A program made the translations under genes and the position numbers. The notes beneath the pieces are model-generated. The model had not been told where the DNA came from. It searched no databases and saw only the letters and a program-made list of their open reading frames with translations. A stretch of DNA of 64,000 bases, from the NCBI RefSeq assembly GCF_004363075.1, contig NZ_SNYN01000003.1:248001-312000 (forward strand), read 5' to 3'. Positions 41,789 to 50,182 of the stretch are shown here, piece by piece; position 1 is the first letter of the stretch, and every line of letters begins with the position of its first letter. The stretch comes from Actinorugispora endophytica. GTDB lineage: Bacteria > Actinomycetota > Actinomycetes > Streptosporangiales > Streptosporangiaceae.

Positions 41789-42946
41789 GTGTCCGTCGAT
41801 CTCGGAATGCCCGTCGCACCCCCGCGGCCGTTGGCGCCACGGCGCAAGTCGCGGCAGATCATGGTCGGCAGCGTGCCCGTCGGCGGGGACGCCCCGGTGT
41901 CGGTCCAGTCCATGACCACCACGTTGACCTCCGACATCAACGCCACGCTCCAGCAGATCGCGGAGCTGACCGCGTCGGGCTGCCAGATCGTGCGGGTGGC
42001 GGTGCCCAGCGCCGACGACGCCGCGGCGCTGCCGATCATCGCCAGGAAGTCGCAGATCCCGGTGATCGCCGACATCCACTTCCAGCCCAAGTACGTGTTC
42101 GCCGCGATCGACGCGGGCTGCGCGGCGGTGCGGGTGAACCCGGGCAATATCAAGAAGTTCGACGACAAGGTCGGCGAGATCGCCAAGGCCGCCACCGAGG
42201 CGGGGGTGCCGATCCGGATCGGCGTCAACGCGGGCTCGCTCGACAAGCGGCTGCTGGCCAAGTACGGCAAGGCCACCCCCGAGGCGCTGGTGGAGTCGGC
42301 GCTGTGGGAGTGCTCGCTGTTCGAGGAGCACGGCTTCCGGGACATCAAGATCTCGGTCAAGCACAACGACCCGGTGGTGATGATCAACGCCTACCGGCTG
42401 CTGGCCGAGCAGTGCGACTACCCGCTGCACCTGGGCGTCACCGAGGCGGGCCCGGCCTTCCAGGGGACCATCAAGTCCGCGGTCGCCTTCGGCGCGCTGC
42501 TCGCCGAGGGGATCGGCGACACCATCCGCGTCTCGCTGTCGGCCCCGCCCGCCGAGGAGATCAAGGTCGGCAACCAGATCCTGGAGTCCCTGGGCCTGCG
42601 CGAGCGCGGCCTGGAGATCGTCTCCTGCCCCAGCTGCGGCCGCGCCCAGGTCGACGTCTACACCCTCGCCGAGGAGGTCACCGCGGGCCTGGAGGGCATG
42701 GACGTGCCGCTGCGGGTGGCGGTCATGGGCTGCGTCGTGAACGGTCCCGGCGAGGCCCGCGAGGCCGACCTCGGCGTCGCCTCGGGCAACGGCAAGGGCC
42801 AGATCTTCGTCAAGGGCGAGGTCATCAAGACCGTGCCGGAGTCCAAGATCGTGGAGACCCTCATCGAGGAGGCCATGCGCATCGCCGAGGACATGCGCGA
42901 GGCGGGCGTGGAGTCCGGCGAGCCCACGGTGGGCGTCGCGGGCTGA
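41789..42946 (+). CDS. ispG: 4-hydroxy-3-methylbut-2-enyl diphosphate synthase (IspG/GcpE)
   Basis: 385 aa from GTG 41789 (GAGGTG 8 bp upstream); the longer ATG 41738 form lacks family support. The blocks [64 protein letters not shown] and [19 protein letters not shown] identify IspG. The Fe-S Cys are in SCPSCGRAQ and [10 protein letters not shown]. It reduces MEcPP to HMBPP in the MEP pathway. Together with dxr and rseP it forms the conserved actinobacterial cluster, with a 255-bp gap before it that may carry its own promoter. Confidence 0.97.
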   Translation: MSVDLGMPVAPPRPLAPRRKSRQIMVGSVPVGGDAPVSVQSMTTTLTSDINATLQQIAELTASGCQIVRVAVPSADDAAALPIIARKSQIPVIADIHFQPKYVFAAIDAGCAAVRVNPGNIKKFDDKVGEIAKAATEAGVPIRIGVNAGSLDKRLLAKYGKATPEALVESALWECSLFEEHGFRDIKISVKHNDPVVMINAYRLLAEQCDYPLHLGVTEAGPAFQGTIKSAVAFGALLAEGIGDTIRVSLSAPPAEEIKVGNQILESLGLRERGLEIVSCPSCGRAQVDVYTLAEEVTAGLEGMDVPLRVAVMGCVVNGPGEAREADLGVASGNGKGQIFVKGEVIKTVPESKIVETLIEEAMRIAEDMREAGVESGEPTVGVAG

Positions 42947-42997
42947 CCGCCGGGAAGGACACACCGCCGGGGGCGGGCGCGCCACGCGCCCGCCCCC

Positions 42998-43262
42998 GGT
43001 CGCGTCAACGGCGGGTGCGGGCCGAGGCCGCGCCCACGATGTCCGTTTCACGAGAGACTCGTCGGTGGTCTTGACGTTGTCGTTCTGAAAACCGCGGTTT
43101 TTGGAACGACAACGTCAAGATCACCGGACAGGGCCCCTGTGGAGACCGTGAACCGGATCCTCCCGCACGGACCGGGTCCTCGGCTCGTCGCCGCCTCGTT
43201 GCCGCGCCGGGCACGGGAACACCTCGACGATCCGGTCGGCGAATTCCCGACGCCGGAACACC
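42998..43262 (+). repeat. Dispersed intergenic repeat R7 (longest copy)
   Basis: Box GCGGGTGCGGGCCGAGG...CGCGCCCACGATGTCCG (43012-43063) leads into a 52-bp palindrome (43069-43094 with 43095-43120; two mismatches, no loop; arms TCTTGACGTTGTCGTTC...). An inverted second half follows, including CACCTCGACGATCCGGTCGG, which reads inversely like the outer flank of R2. The element is thus symmetric, about 265 bp, and lies after ispG. Confidence 0.8.
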
Positions 43263-43386
43263 CCGCGCCGAAAACCCCCGGATCCCATGCGGAGGGCTCT
43301 TCCGGAGAAGGCGCTCCCGAAGCGGTGCGCGGAGAGATCGTGTCGTTTCGCACCGTGATCGCTCCTCTCGGTGAGAATGCGTCTGG

Positions 43387-44964
43387 ATGATCTTCGGGGG
43401 AGAGGCGGGCCGGATGCGGCGCGGTGCGGTCGGGGTGTTCGGAGTGGTCGCGGCAGGGGTCCTGGCGGTGTCGGGGGCCGCGGTGCCGGTGGCGGCGGAC
43501 GCGGGGCCCGCGTGGGGGGACTGCCCCGACCTGCGGCCGGTCGAGGGCGCGGCGGCCGAGTGCGCCGCGCTGGAGGTCCCGATGGCGCGCGGCGTGCGCG
43601 GGCACCGCGCCGGGACGGTGACCATCGCGCTGTCCAGGGTCCCCGCCCGGCGGGAGCGTCAGGGCACCCTGCTGGTGAACCCGGGAGGACCGGGCAGCCC
43701 CGGGCGGGAGCTGGCGGCCGTCGTCGCCGCCGGACTCCCCGACGACCTGCGCGACTCCTACGACGTGGTGGGCTTCGACCCGCGCGGCACCGGGGCCTCG
43801 GTCCCCGCCATCGCGTGCGACCCCGGTTACTTCGACCCGGTCCGGCCCGACTCGGTGCCCGCGGACGCCGCGGCCGAGGAGGCGCTGCTGGGGCGGGCCG
43901 CCGACTACGCCAGGGCCTGCGGGGAGCGCAACGGCCCGCTGCTGGACCACGTCACCACCGTGGACAGCGCGCGCGACGTGGAGGACATCCGGCGCGCCCT
44001 GGACGTGGACCGGATCGACTACCTCGGCTACTCCTACGGCACCTACCTGGGGGCCGTGTACGCCACCCTCCACCCGGACCGGGTGCGCAGGCTGGTGCTC
44101 GACAGCGTGGTCAACCCGGACACCCCCTGGTACCGCGCCAACCTCGCGCAGAGCCGGACGCTGGACGCGGCCGCGCGGAACTTCTTCGGCTGGACCGCCC
44201 GCCACGACGGCGAGTACGGCCTGGGCGCGACCCGGGACGAGGTCGCCGCGAACTACTACGCCGCCCGCGCGGCCCTGGCGGACGAACCGGTGGCGGGCGT
44301 CGTCGGCCCCACCGAGTTCGAGAGCGTCTTCCTGTCCGCCGCCTACACCAGCGCCTACTGGCCGGTGCTCGCCCGCGCCCTGTCCGCCCACGTCGTGGCG
44401 GGCGACTCCGGGATGCTGGAGACCGCGTACGAGAGGCTCGGCGAGAACGCCGACAGCGATCCCGGCTTCGGCGCCTACCTGGCCACGGAGTGCACGGACG
44501 CGCCGTGGCCCCGGGACTACGGGACCTGGCGGGAGGACGGGGCCAAGACGCACACCGAGGCGCCCTTCGCAGCCTGGAACAACATCTGGTACAACGCTCC
44601 GTGCATGTTCTGGCCGGGCGGCGACCGCCCCTGGTTCCAGGTGGACGGCTCGGAGGTGGAGGACGCGCTGATCATCCACGCGACCGAGGACGGCCCCACC
44701 CCGATCGCGGGCGCCCACGCGATGCGCGAGCGCTTCCCCACGGCCCGGCTCGTCGTCGAGGACGGCGGGGTCAGCCACGGCGTCTCGCTCAACGGCAACG
44801 CGTGCGTGGACCGCGCGCTCGCCGACTACCTGCGCGACGGGACGCTCCCCGAGGCGGGCGGCGGCGAGGGCGCGGACCTGACCTGCGCGCCGCTGCCCGA
44901 ACCCGGGCCGCACCGGCCGGCGGGGCACGCCGCGCCCGGCCCCGGCCAGCGCCTCGGATCGTGA
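43387..44964 (+). CDS. Secreted alpha/beta hydrolase (tripeptidyl-aminopeptidase type)
   Basis: 525 aa from ATG 43387 (43414 is an alternative). The signal peptide RRGAVGVFGVVAAGVLAVSGAAVPVAADA is clear. The hydrolase core has LLVNPGGPGSPGREL (oxyanion region), YDVVGFDPRGTGAS, nucleophile elbow GYSYGTYLG (~215), LVLDSVVNPDTPWY, and a C-terminal TAP-like domain with ALIIHATEDGPTPIAGAHAM (Asp) and GVSHGVSLNGNACV (His). This family comprises the secreted proteases SlpD/Tap of Streptomyces and related esterases. It lies between ispG and the GNAT gene, interrupting the usual order. Confidence 0.92.
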   Translation: MIFGGEAGRMRRGAVGVFGVVAAGVLAVSGAAVPVAADAGPAWGDCPDLRPVEGAAAECAALEVPMARGVRGHRAGTVTIALSRVPARRERQGTLLVNPGGPGSPGRELAAVVAAGLPDDLRDSYDVVGFDPRGTGASVPAIACDPGYFDPVRPDSVPADAAAEEALLGRAADYARACGERNGPLLDHVTTVDSARDVEDIRRALDVDRIDYLGYSYGTYLGAVYATLHPDRVRRLVLDSVVNPDTPWYRANLAQSRTLDAAARNFFGWTARHDGEYGLGATRDEVAANYYAARAALADEPVAGVVGPTEFESVFLSAAYTSAYWPVLARALSAHVVAGDSGMLETAYERLGENADSDPGFGAYLATECTDAPWPRDYGTWREDGAKTHTEAPFAAWNNIWYNAPCMFWPGGDRPWFQVDGSEVEDALIIHATEDGPTPIAGAHAMRERFPTARLVVEDGGVSHGVSLNGNACVDRALADYLRDGTLPEAGGGEGADLTCAPLPEPGPHRPAGHAAPGPGQRLGS

Positions 44965-45059
44965 CCGCGGATGGCGGCGGACTACCCTGTGCGGATGGTT
45001 ACGATTGCCCGTAGGGCGGCGGTTTCTCCCGTCCGCAGCGGACGTTTCCAGGTGAGGTG

Positions 45060-45908
45060 ATGCGGGTGCTCCGGACCTCGCCGGTGCGCGTTCTCGGTGA
45101 ACGGGACCGCGCCCAGGTGGACGCCATCCTCGACCAGGACCCGGTGGGAAACGTCTTCGTCGCCTCCCGGCTGCGCGCCGCCGGGCTGGAAGCCGGGCGG
45201 CTCGGCGCGGAGCTGTGGGGCTACGTCGAGCGGGGCTCCGTCACCGCGCTGTGCTACGCGGGCGCGAACCTGGTGCCGGTCAACGCCGATCCCGACGCCG
45301 TCAGGCACTTCGCGGGGCACGCCCGCTGGCGGGGGCGCCGCTGCTCCTCCATCGTGGGGCCGGTCCCGGCCGTCACCGACCTGTGGCGCAGACTCGGCCC
45401 GTACTGGGGGCCGGCCAGGGTGATCCGGGCCAGCCAGCCCGTCATGGCGATGTCCGGGGCGCCCGAGGCGGCCCCGGACCCGCTGGTGCGCCGGGTGCGC
45501 GTGAGCGAATTGGGCATCCTGATCCCGGCGTGCGTGGCCATGTTCACCGAGGAGGTCGGGGTGCCGCCGGACTCGGGCGACGGCGGCGCGCTGTACCGGG
45601 CCCGGGTGGAGGAGCTGGTCCGGACCGGCCGCGCGTTCGCCCGGATCGAGGACGGCCGGGTGGTGTTCAAGGCCGAGATCGGGGCGGTCACCCCGCAGGC
45701 CTGCCAGGTGCAGGGCGTCTGGGTGCACCCCGAGCTGCGCGGCCGCGGCCACTCGGTGTCCGGGATGGCCGCCGTGGTGCGGGCCGCGCTCGCCGACATC
45801 GCGCCCACGGTCACCCTCTACGTCAACGACTTCAACACCCCGGCCCGCGCCGCCTACCGGAAGGTGGGCTTCCGCGAGACCGGCGAGGTGATGTCGGTCC
45901 TGTTCTGA
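45060..45908 (+). CDS. GNAT-family N-acetyltransferase (ispG-linked)
   Basis: 282 aa from ATG 45060 (GTG 45057 immediately before is possible). An N-terminal DUF4081-like domain (LDQDPVGNVFVASRLRAAGLEAGRLGAELWGYVERGSVTALCYAGANLVP) is followed by the GNAT fold: RVEELVRTGRAFARIEDGRVVFKAEIGAV, QVQGVWVHPELRGRGHSVSGMAAVV (acetyl-CoA loop RGRGHS) and VTLYVNDFNTPARAAYRKVGFRETG. This protein normally follows ispG in actinobacteria; the acceptor is unknown. A perfect hairpin follows its stop. Confidence 0.9.
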   Translation: MRVLRTSPVRVLGERDRAQVDAILDQDPVGNVFVASRLRAAGLEAGRLGAELWGYVERGSVTALCYAGANLVPVNADPDAVRHFAGHARWRGRRCSSIVGPVPAVTDLWRRLGPYWGPARVIRASQPVMAMSGAPEAAPDPLVRRVRVSELGILIPACVAMFTEEVGVPPDSGDGGALYRARVEELVRTGRAFARIEDGRVVFKAEIGAVTPQACQVQGVWVHPELRGRGHSVSGMAAVVRAALADIAPTVTLYVNDFNTPARAAYRKVGFRETGEVMSVLF

Positions 45909-46023
45909 GGCGGTGGACCGCGTCGCGGTCGGCGTCGTGTTCCGGGATGGCGCGGTATCCGTCCCTGCTCCCGCGCCACCCCGGTTCCGCCGGTCCCGCA
46001 CCTGCCCGTGGGGAGCCGGCGGA

Positions 46024-46054
46024 GGGCACCGGCCGCTCGGGGCGGCCGGTGCCC
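46024..46054. terminator. Bidirectional hairpin terminator
   Basis: GGGCACCGGCCGC (46024-46036) pairs perfectly with GCGGCCGGTGCCC (46042-46054), loop TCGGG, between the convergent GNAT and cyclase-like genes. Confidence 0.85.
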
Positions 46055-46056
46055 CG

Positions 46057-46803
46057 CTACAGGTCGGCGGCGGGGCCGCCGACTCCGTTCACGGTCACGG
46101 TCCCGTAGTTGTAGTGCACGTGGGCCTGCGGTCCGGTGTTGGCGACCCGGGGCGGCCACCAGCGCATCTGGTCGGGGGAGAAGTCCTGGTAGGGAGCGGC
46201 GGCCTGGACCCGCGGGTGCGCGGTCGGCACGTGCACCCAGGCGCGGGTGCGGAAGCGCTTGTCCTCGTCGCTGACCTCGACGGGGGTGAACTCCCTGCTG
46301 TACAGGTCGTAGTCGCCCTGGTCGACGACGTCGGTGTAGATGGAGTCCGAGACGGTCAGGACGAAGTCGACCTCGGGGTTGTCGCGCAGGGCCCGCTTGG
46401 CGGCGGCGGAGTCGCGGAGCCGGCAGACCGAGACCACCGCCGCGCCCGCGTAGCCGTTGGCGCCGAGGGAGACGTTGCCCTGGTCGAACGCGACCCGCAG
46501 ACGGAGTCGGGACTCCTCCCTGAGGTCGGCGTTGTGGTGGTAGAGCGCCATGGCGAGCTCGTGCGTGAAGTAGGCGATCACCCGGGCCTCCTCGATGCCC
46601 GGCTGCAGGAGCGCGAGTTCACCGTCCCCCTGGGGCTGGACGTCCCAGCAGGAACGGTCCAGGTTGGCGTTCTCGCAGACCAGGTCCATGATCCTGACCA
46701 GCCAGTGCTGGATCTCGCTCTGGGCTCGGCGGTCTCGGTCGCCGTACGCTTCGGCGTCCACGGCCAGGCACATGCGGCGGATGGCCGGGGTGGGGTAGTC
46801 CAT
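46057..46803 (-). CDS. Class III nucleotidyl-cyclase-like protein (degenerate)
   Basis: 248 aa from ATG 46803. The cyclase fold is visible: CLAVDAEAYGD (first metal Asp of the usual VDxxGYS), SRLRLRVAFDQGNVSLGANGYAGAAVVSVCRLRDS (the usual RxxxHxGxV...GxxVxxAxRL) and VDFVLTVSDSIYTDVV. The second catalytic loop is altered, so activity is doubtful. The C-terminal ~60 residues (RWWPPRVANTGPQAHVHYNYGTVTVNGVGG) form a Trp/His/Tyr-rich tail. It lies downstream of a Crp-type cNMP-binding regulator on the same strand (108-bp gap), so it may make or bind the signal for it. Such pairs are common in Streptomyces-type genomes. Confidence 0.75.
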   Translation of the reverse strand: MDYPTPAIRRMCLAVDAEAYGDRDRRAQSEIQHWLVRIMDLVCENANLDRSCWDVQPQGDGELALLQPGIEEARVIAYFTHELAMALYHHNADLREESRLRLRVAFDQGNVSLGANGYAGAAVVSVCRLRDSAAAKRALRDNPEVDFVLTVSDSIYTDVVDQGDYDLYSREFTPVEVSDEDKRFRTRAWVHVPTAHPRVQAAAPYQDFSPDQMRWWPPRVANTGPQAHVHYNYGTVTVNGVGGPAADL

Positions 46804-46911
46804 TCGGACACCTTTCTCGCGGTGAGGAGGGGGACGTCTTCGTGGGAAGGGGCGCCGGGCGAGGGGCCGGGTTCCACGGTGACGCGGATCGGTGGTCGAG
46901 ATCCCGTACTG

Positions 46912-47619
46912 CTACGGGCTTTCGGGGAGTTCGGCGAACCGGCGCAGCCGTTCCGGGTCGCGCACCACGTAACTGCGGTAACCGACGCTGATCACCTCGT
47001 GCTTCCGCAGCTCGGCCAGGGCCTTGTGGACGGCGGGCTCGGAGGCGGCGACGATCGCGGCGAGTTCGGGCTGGGTCAGCGGGATGCCGATGGAGACGCC
47101 GTCCTCGGCGGGGCGCCCGTGGTCGGCGAGGATACGCAGCAGGGCGCGGGCCAGCCGGACCGGGACCTCCTGGCTGCTGAAGTCCACGATCTTGTCGGTG
47201 GCCGAGCGGAGCTTGGCCGCGATCGATCCGTTGACCGTCCGGCCCGCCGCCGGGTGGCGTTCCAGGAAGGCCTCGAACTCGGCGAAGGCCATGACGCGGG
47301 TCGCGATGGCGCCGATCGCCACCACCCGGGCCATCCGCGGGCTCGAGTCCATCCCGGCGAGCTCGCCGACCAGATCGCCCCGGGAGCGCACCGACAGCAG
47401 GATGGTGCGTCCGCTGTCGGACTCGCTGAGGACCTTGACGTGCCCGGCCACCAGGACGAATACGTGCGTGCTGTGCTCCCCCTGGCGCAGCAGGACCTGC
47501 CCGGCGGCGAACTCGCGCCGCACGCCGAGGGAGAGCAGGTCACCACGCTGCGGTTCGGTGAGCCGTCCGACGACGCTGTTGTCGGGCCAGGCGCGGTGAG
47601 AGGAGCCGTCGAGCCGCAT
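46912..47619 (-). CDS. Crp/Fnr-family regulator
   Basis: 235 aa from ATG 47619. The cNMP-binding domain (~15-130) contains REFAAGQVLLRQGEHSTHVFVLVAGHVKVL and RSRGDLVGELAGMDSSPRMARVVAIGAIATRVMAF, with the phosphate-binding GDLVGELA...PRMARV. The winged HTH is LTQPELAAIVAASEPAVHKALAELRKHEVISVGYRSYVV. It probably responds to a cyclic nucleotide. It is co-directional with the cyclase-like gene and divergent from the VWA gene across 379 bp, which it may control. Confidence 0.92.
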   Translation of the reverse strand: MRLDGSSHRAWPDNSVVGRLTEPQRGDLLSLGVRREFAAGQVLLRQGEHSTHVFVLVAGHVKVLSESDSGRTILLSVRSRGDLVGELAGMDSSPRMARVVAIGAIATRVMAFAEFEAFLERHPAAGRTVNGSIAAKLRSATDKIVDFSSQEVPVRLARALLRILADHGRPAEDGVSIGIPLTQPELAAIVAASEPAVHKALAELRKHEVISVGYRSYVVRDPERLRRFAELPESP

Positions 47620-47998
47620 CGTCCAGGTTTCCGTATCTCCGGATGCATCACACAGGGGGCGGCCCCGTGCCGCCGTGACGGGGCCGGGCTCGGCCCCGCC
47701 CCGAAAAGCAGTTCCCGGAGTCGGTGCCGAGCGGGCTGAAAGTTCCCTTCCCGCCAATGAGGATAATGGCGGCTTACCTTCCGGGGGAGATCGCCTCTCC
47801 CTCGCGGCCGCCCGGCCCCGCCGCGCCCCGGGCCGCGGCGGGGCCGGGACCCGGTGGGAGGGGGAGGGAAGCGGAGGGCGGGACGGGAACACCTCGATGT
47901 CCGGCAATGGGGTGAATGCGCGCGATGGGATGAAAGAAGAATAAAGGTCGGCGATATCGTGGAGATGATCAGCGGGGCGCGTATATTCTGAACCACCA
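47620..47998. other. Divergent control region between crp and the VWA gene
   Basis: 379 bp, GC-rich near crp and distinctly AT-richer from 47930 on. CCGCCA (47751) and TGGCGG (47767) form a dyad around ATGAGGATAA, a possible regulator site. No classical TGTGA-N6-TCACA Crp site is seen. A TATATT -10 for the VWA gene lies at 47982-47987. Confidence 0.4.
47982..47987 (+). promoter_or_regulatory. -10 element of the VWA gene
   Basis: TATATT ends 11 bp before the ATG at 47999, so the transcript leader is only a few bases and no ribosome site fits. No convincing -35 is seen. Confidence 0.5.
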
Positions 47999-50182
47999 AT
48001 GAAAGGGGTGGGACGGCGCTTCCATCCGGAGGTCTTTCCCCGGGATCCGGATGTCCGCCTCGCTATGGCTGGAACAGGCGAAGGAAAAGAAAGCGAGAGA
48101 ACGGAGAGAGACGAGGTGGCGGCCGCGCTCATCGGCGGTCTCGTCGCTTTGCTGATCTTCTTCTCGGGGTGGCTCGCCCAGGAGATCCTGGGCCGGTTCC
48201 TGCCGGACGACTTTCCTCTGCTTCCGCTCGTTCTGGTCTTTCTTACGGTCATCGCGGTTTTACTGCTCCTCGCGCTCCTTCGGACGGCGGACAGAATTCC
48301 GGGCCTGAGGCAGATCAGGCAGGTGCTGGTGAGGTTCCCCCTGTCGAGGTACGCGGCCTGGGGTTTCGCCGTCTTCTGCGTCCTGATGCTGGTGGCGGCG
48401 CCCTCCGCCGCGGCCCTCAACGGGCCGTGCCCGCCCCCCGCGCAGCTGGTCGTGGCGACCACCACGGACGGGGAGGAGGCGGTGCGGGCGGCGGCCGACG
48501 CCTTCGAGGCCGGGCGCAGGGCCGATGTCGACGGGGGGCTTCCGAGGGACTGCCGACCGGTCGACGTGACGGTCTTCTCGGTCGGCAGCGCCGAGGTGCT
48601 GCGCCAGGCGCTGGACAACGACTGGGTGGCGCCCGGTTCCGCGGCGCCCGAGGGGGACGACGGTCCGCCGGACGACGGCGTCTACCTGAAGGACCGCACA
48701 CTGGGGCCCCGGCCCCACTACGTGATCCCCGAGTCCAGCGTCGACTACCTGGGATTCCTGGACCCGGGAGGGGCGGGGAGCGGGGGGACCGCCGGCGGGG
48801 CCCCCGACGAGGAGGCGGACCTCGACGAGGAGGCGGTCCTCGAGGGGGGAGGGCGGCTCCGGCACCTGGGCTCCACCCGGACGACCCCGCTCATCTGGGC
48901 GGTGCCCCGGGGGTTCCCGGACGACGCCGGGGTCGGCCTGCTCCGCGACGACCTGGGGGTCGACTGGGCCCGTCCGGGGCTGGAGGAGACCTCGGCGGGC
49001 AGGCTGCACGGCGCGTACCAGCAGAGGCTCCTCTCCGACACCGGCGGCGCGGCCGGGGCCGCGGCGGCCGAGGCCCGCTTCCTCACCTCCGTGAGCGCCG
49101 ACAGCAGCGCCTCGCTGCTGTGCGGGCTCCGGGAGGAGGCGGAGACCGTGGCGCTGGTCAGCGAGGCCGCTCTGCACCGCGCCCAGAACGCGGAGGGCTC
49201 CGGCTCCTTCTCCCCCGAGTGCCCCGGCCCGGTGGCCGCGGAGCTGGAGCCCCGCTACAAGAGCGGGCTCCCCGTCCTCGACCACCCGCTGATCCGGGTC
49301 TCCTGGGAGGAGGACGAGGGGGTGGCGGGGGAGCAGGAGAAGTTCGAGTCCTTCATGCTCGACCTGGCCGACGACCCCTCGGCCTACGACGCGGACGGGG
49401 TCTACGCCGGATACCGCTCCACGCGGGGGGAGGGCACCGCCGCGGACGTGACGGCCATGCCGGTCGTGGACGAGGACGGCGTCTCGGTCGCCGCGCAGAT
49501 CCCCGAATGGGTGGACGACTCCGAGCCGCAGGAGTGGTGGGAGTGGGCGGTGAAGGCCGACGAGGCGCGCCGGGAGGCGGGCGGACCCGCGACCGTGCTG
49601 GTCATGGTCGACCGGTCGACCTCCATGGCGTCGGTGCCCGAGCAGTTCGCGGCCGTCCGCACGGTGACGGAGACCATCGTGCGGGACCTGGGCGAGGAGG
49701 ACCGCTTCGGACTGTGGAGTTATCCCCAGGGGGAGACGGGGGCCGACGCCGGGAGCGCCGCCGAGCGGGTGGGGCTCGACCGCGCGGACGCGGCCGGGGA
49801 CGCGGCCGCCGAGATGATCGAGGGTCTCTCCCCGGCCTACCAGCCGACCCCGCTGCGTGAGGCCGTCCGCTCGGGGGTCCGGGCGCTGGAGGGGGAGGAG
49901 CCCGGCGCGATACTGGTCGTCGTCACCGACGGGGTGCGCGTCCAGGACGACGCGGGGCTGGGCCGGGCGGAACTGGAGGACGTGCTGGACGACACGGACG
50001 CGCGGGTGCGGATCATCGCGGTCGGCGGAGGGGCCCAGCAGCGGCCCGGTCAGGAGGCGTGCGACGTGGGACTGCTGCCCGAACTCGCCGGGCATCCGAA
50101 CGTCGAGTGCCGCGACGCCGACCAGGGCAGGGCGGACGAGGCCGCACGCGGAGTGGTCCAGGAGGCGCGCGGTGGGAACTGA
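47999..50182 (+). CDS. Membrane-anchored substrate-binding-like and VWA domain protein
   Basis: 727 aa from ATG 47999 (an ATG at 48065 is an alternative). Three TM helices span ~40-62, ~70-92 and ~115-138. The extracytoplasmic part begins like a type-2 solute-binding protein (QLVVATTTDGEEAVRAAADAFEAG; DVTVFSVGSAEVLRQALDNDW). It ends in a VWA domain with the MIDAS motif DRSTSM (~537), ATVLVMVDRSTS, ILVVVTDGVRV and RIIAVGGG. VWA domains bind Mg2+ and protein ligands. The lipoprotein gene overlaps its 3' end by 11 bp, so the two are coupled. No permease or ATPase is near, so transport is unlikely; sensing or scaffold roles are inferred. Confidence 0.85.
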   Translation: MKGVGRRFHPEVFPRDPDVRLAMAGTGEGKESERTERDEVAAALIGGLVALLIFFSGWLAQEILGRFLPDDFPLLPLVLVFLTVIAVLLLLALLRTADRIPGLRQIRQVLVRFPLSRYAAWGFAVFCVLMLVAAPSAAALNGPCPPPAQLVVATTTDGEEAVRAAADAFEAGRRADVDGGLPRDCRPVDVTVFSVGSAEVLRQALDNDWVAPGSAAPEGDDGPPDDGVYLKDRTLGPRPHYVIPESSVDYLGFLDPGGAGSGGTAGGAPDEEADLDEEAVLEGGGRLRHLGSTRTTPLIWAVPRGFPDDAGVGLLRDDLGVDWARPGLEETSAGRLHGAYQQRLLSDTGGAAGAAAAEARFLTSVSADSSASLLCGLREEAETVALVSEAALHRAQNAEGSGSFSPECPGPVAAELEPRYKSGLPVLDHPLIRVSWEEDEGVAGEQEKFESFMLDLADDPSAYDADGVYAGYRSTRGEGTAADVTAMPVVDEDGVSVAAQIPEWVDDSEPQEWWEWAVKADEARREAGGPATVLVMVDRSTSMASVPEQFAAVRTVTETIVRDLGEEDRFGLWSYPQGETGADAGSAAERVGLDRADAAGDAAAEMIEGLSPAYQPTPLREAVRSGVRALEGEEPGAILVVVTDGVRVQDDAGLGRAELEDVLDDTDARVRIIAVGGGAQQRPGQEACDVGLLPELAGHPNVECRDADQGRADEAARGVVQEARGGN

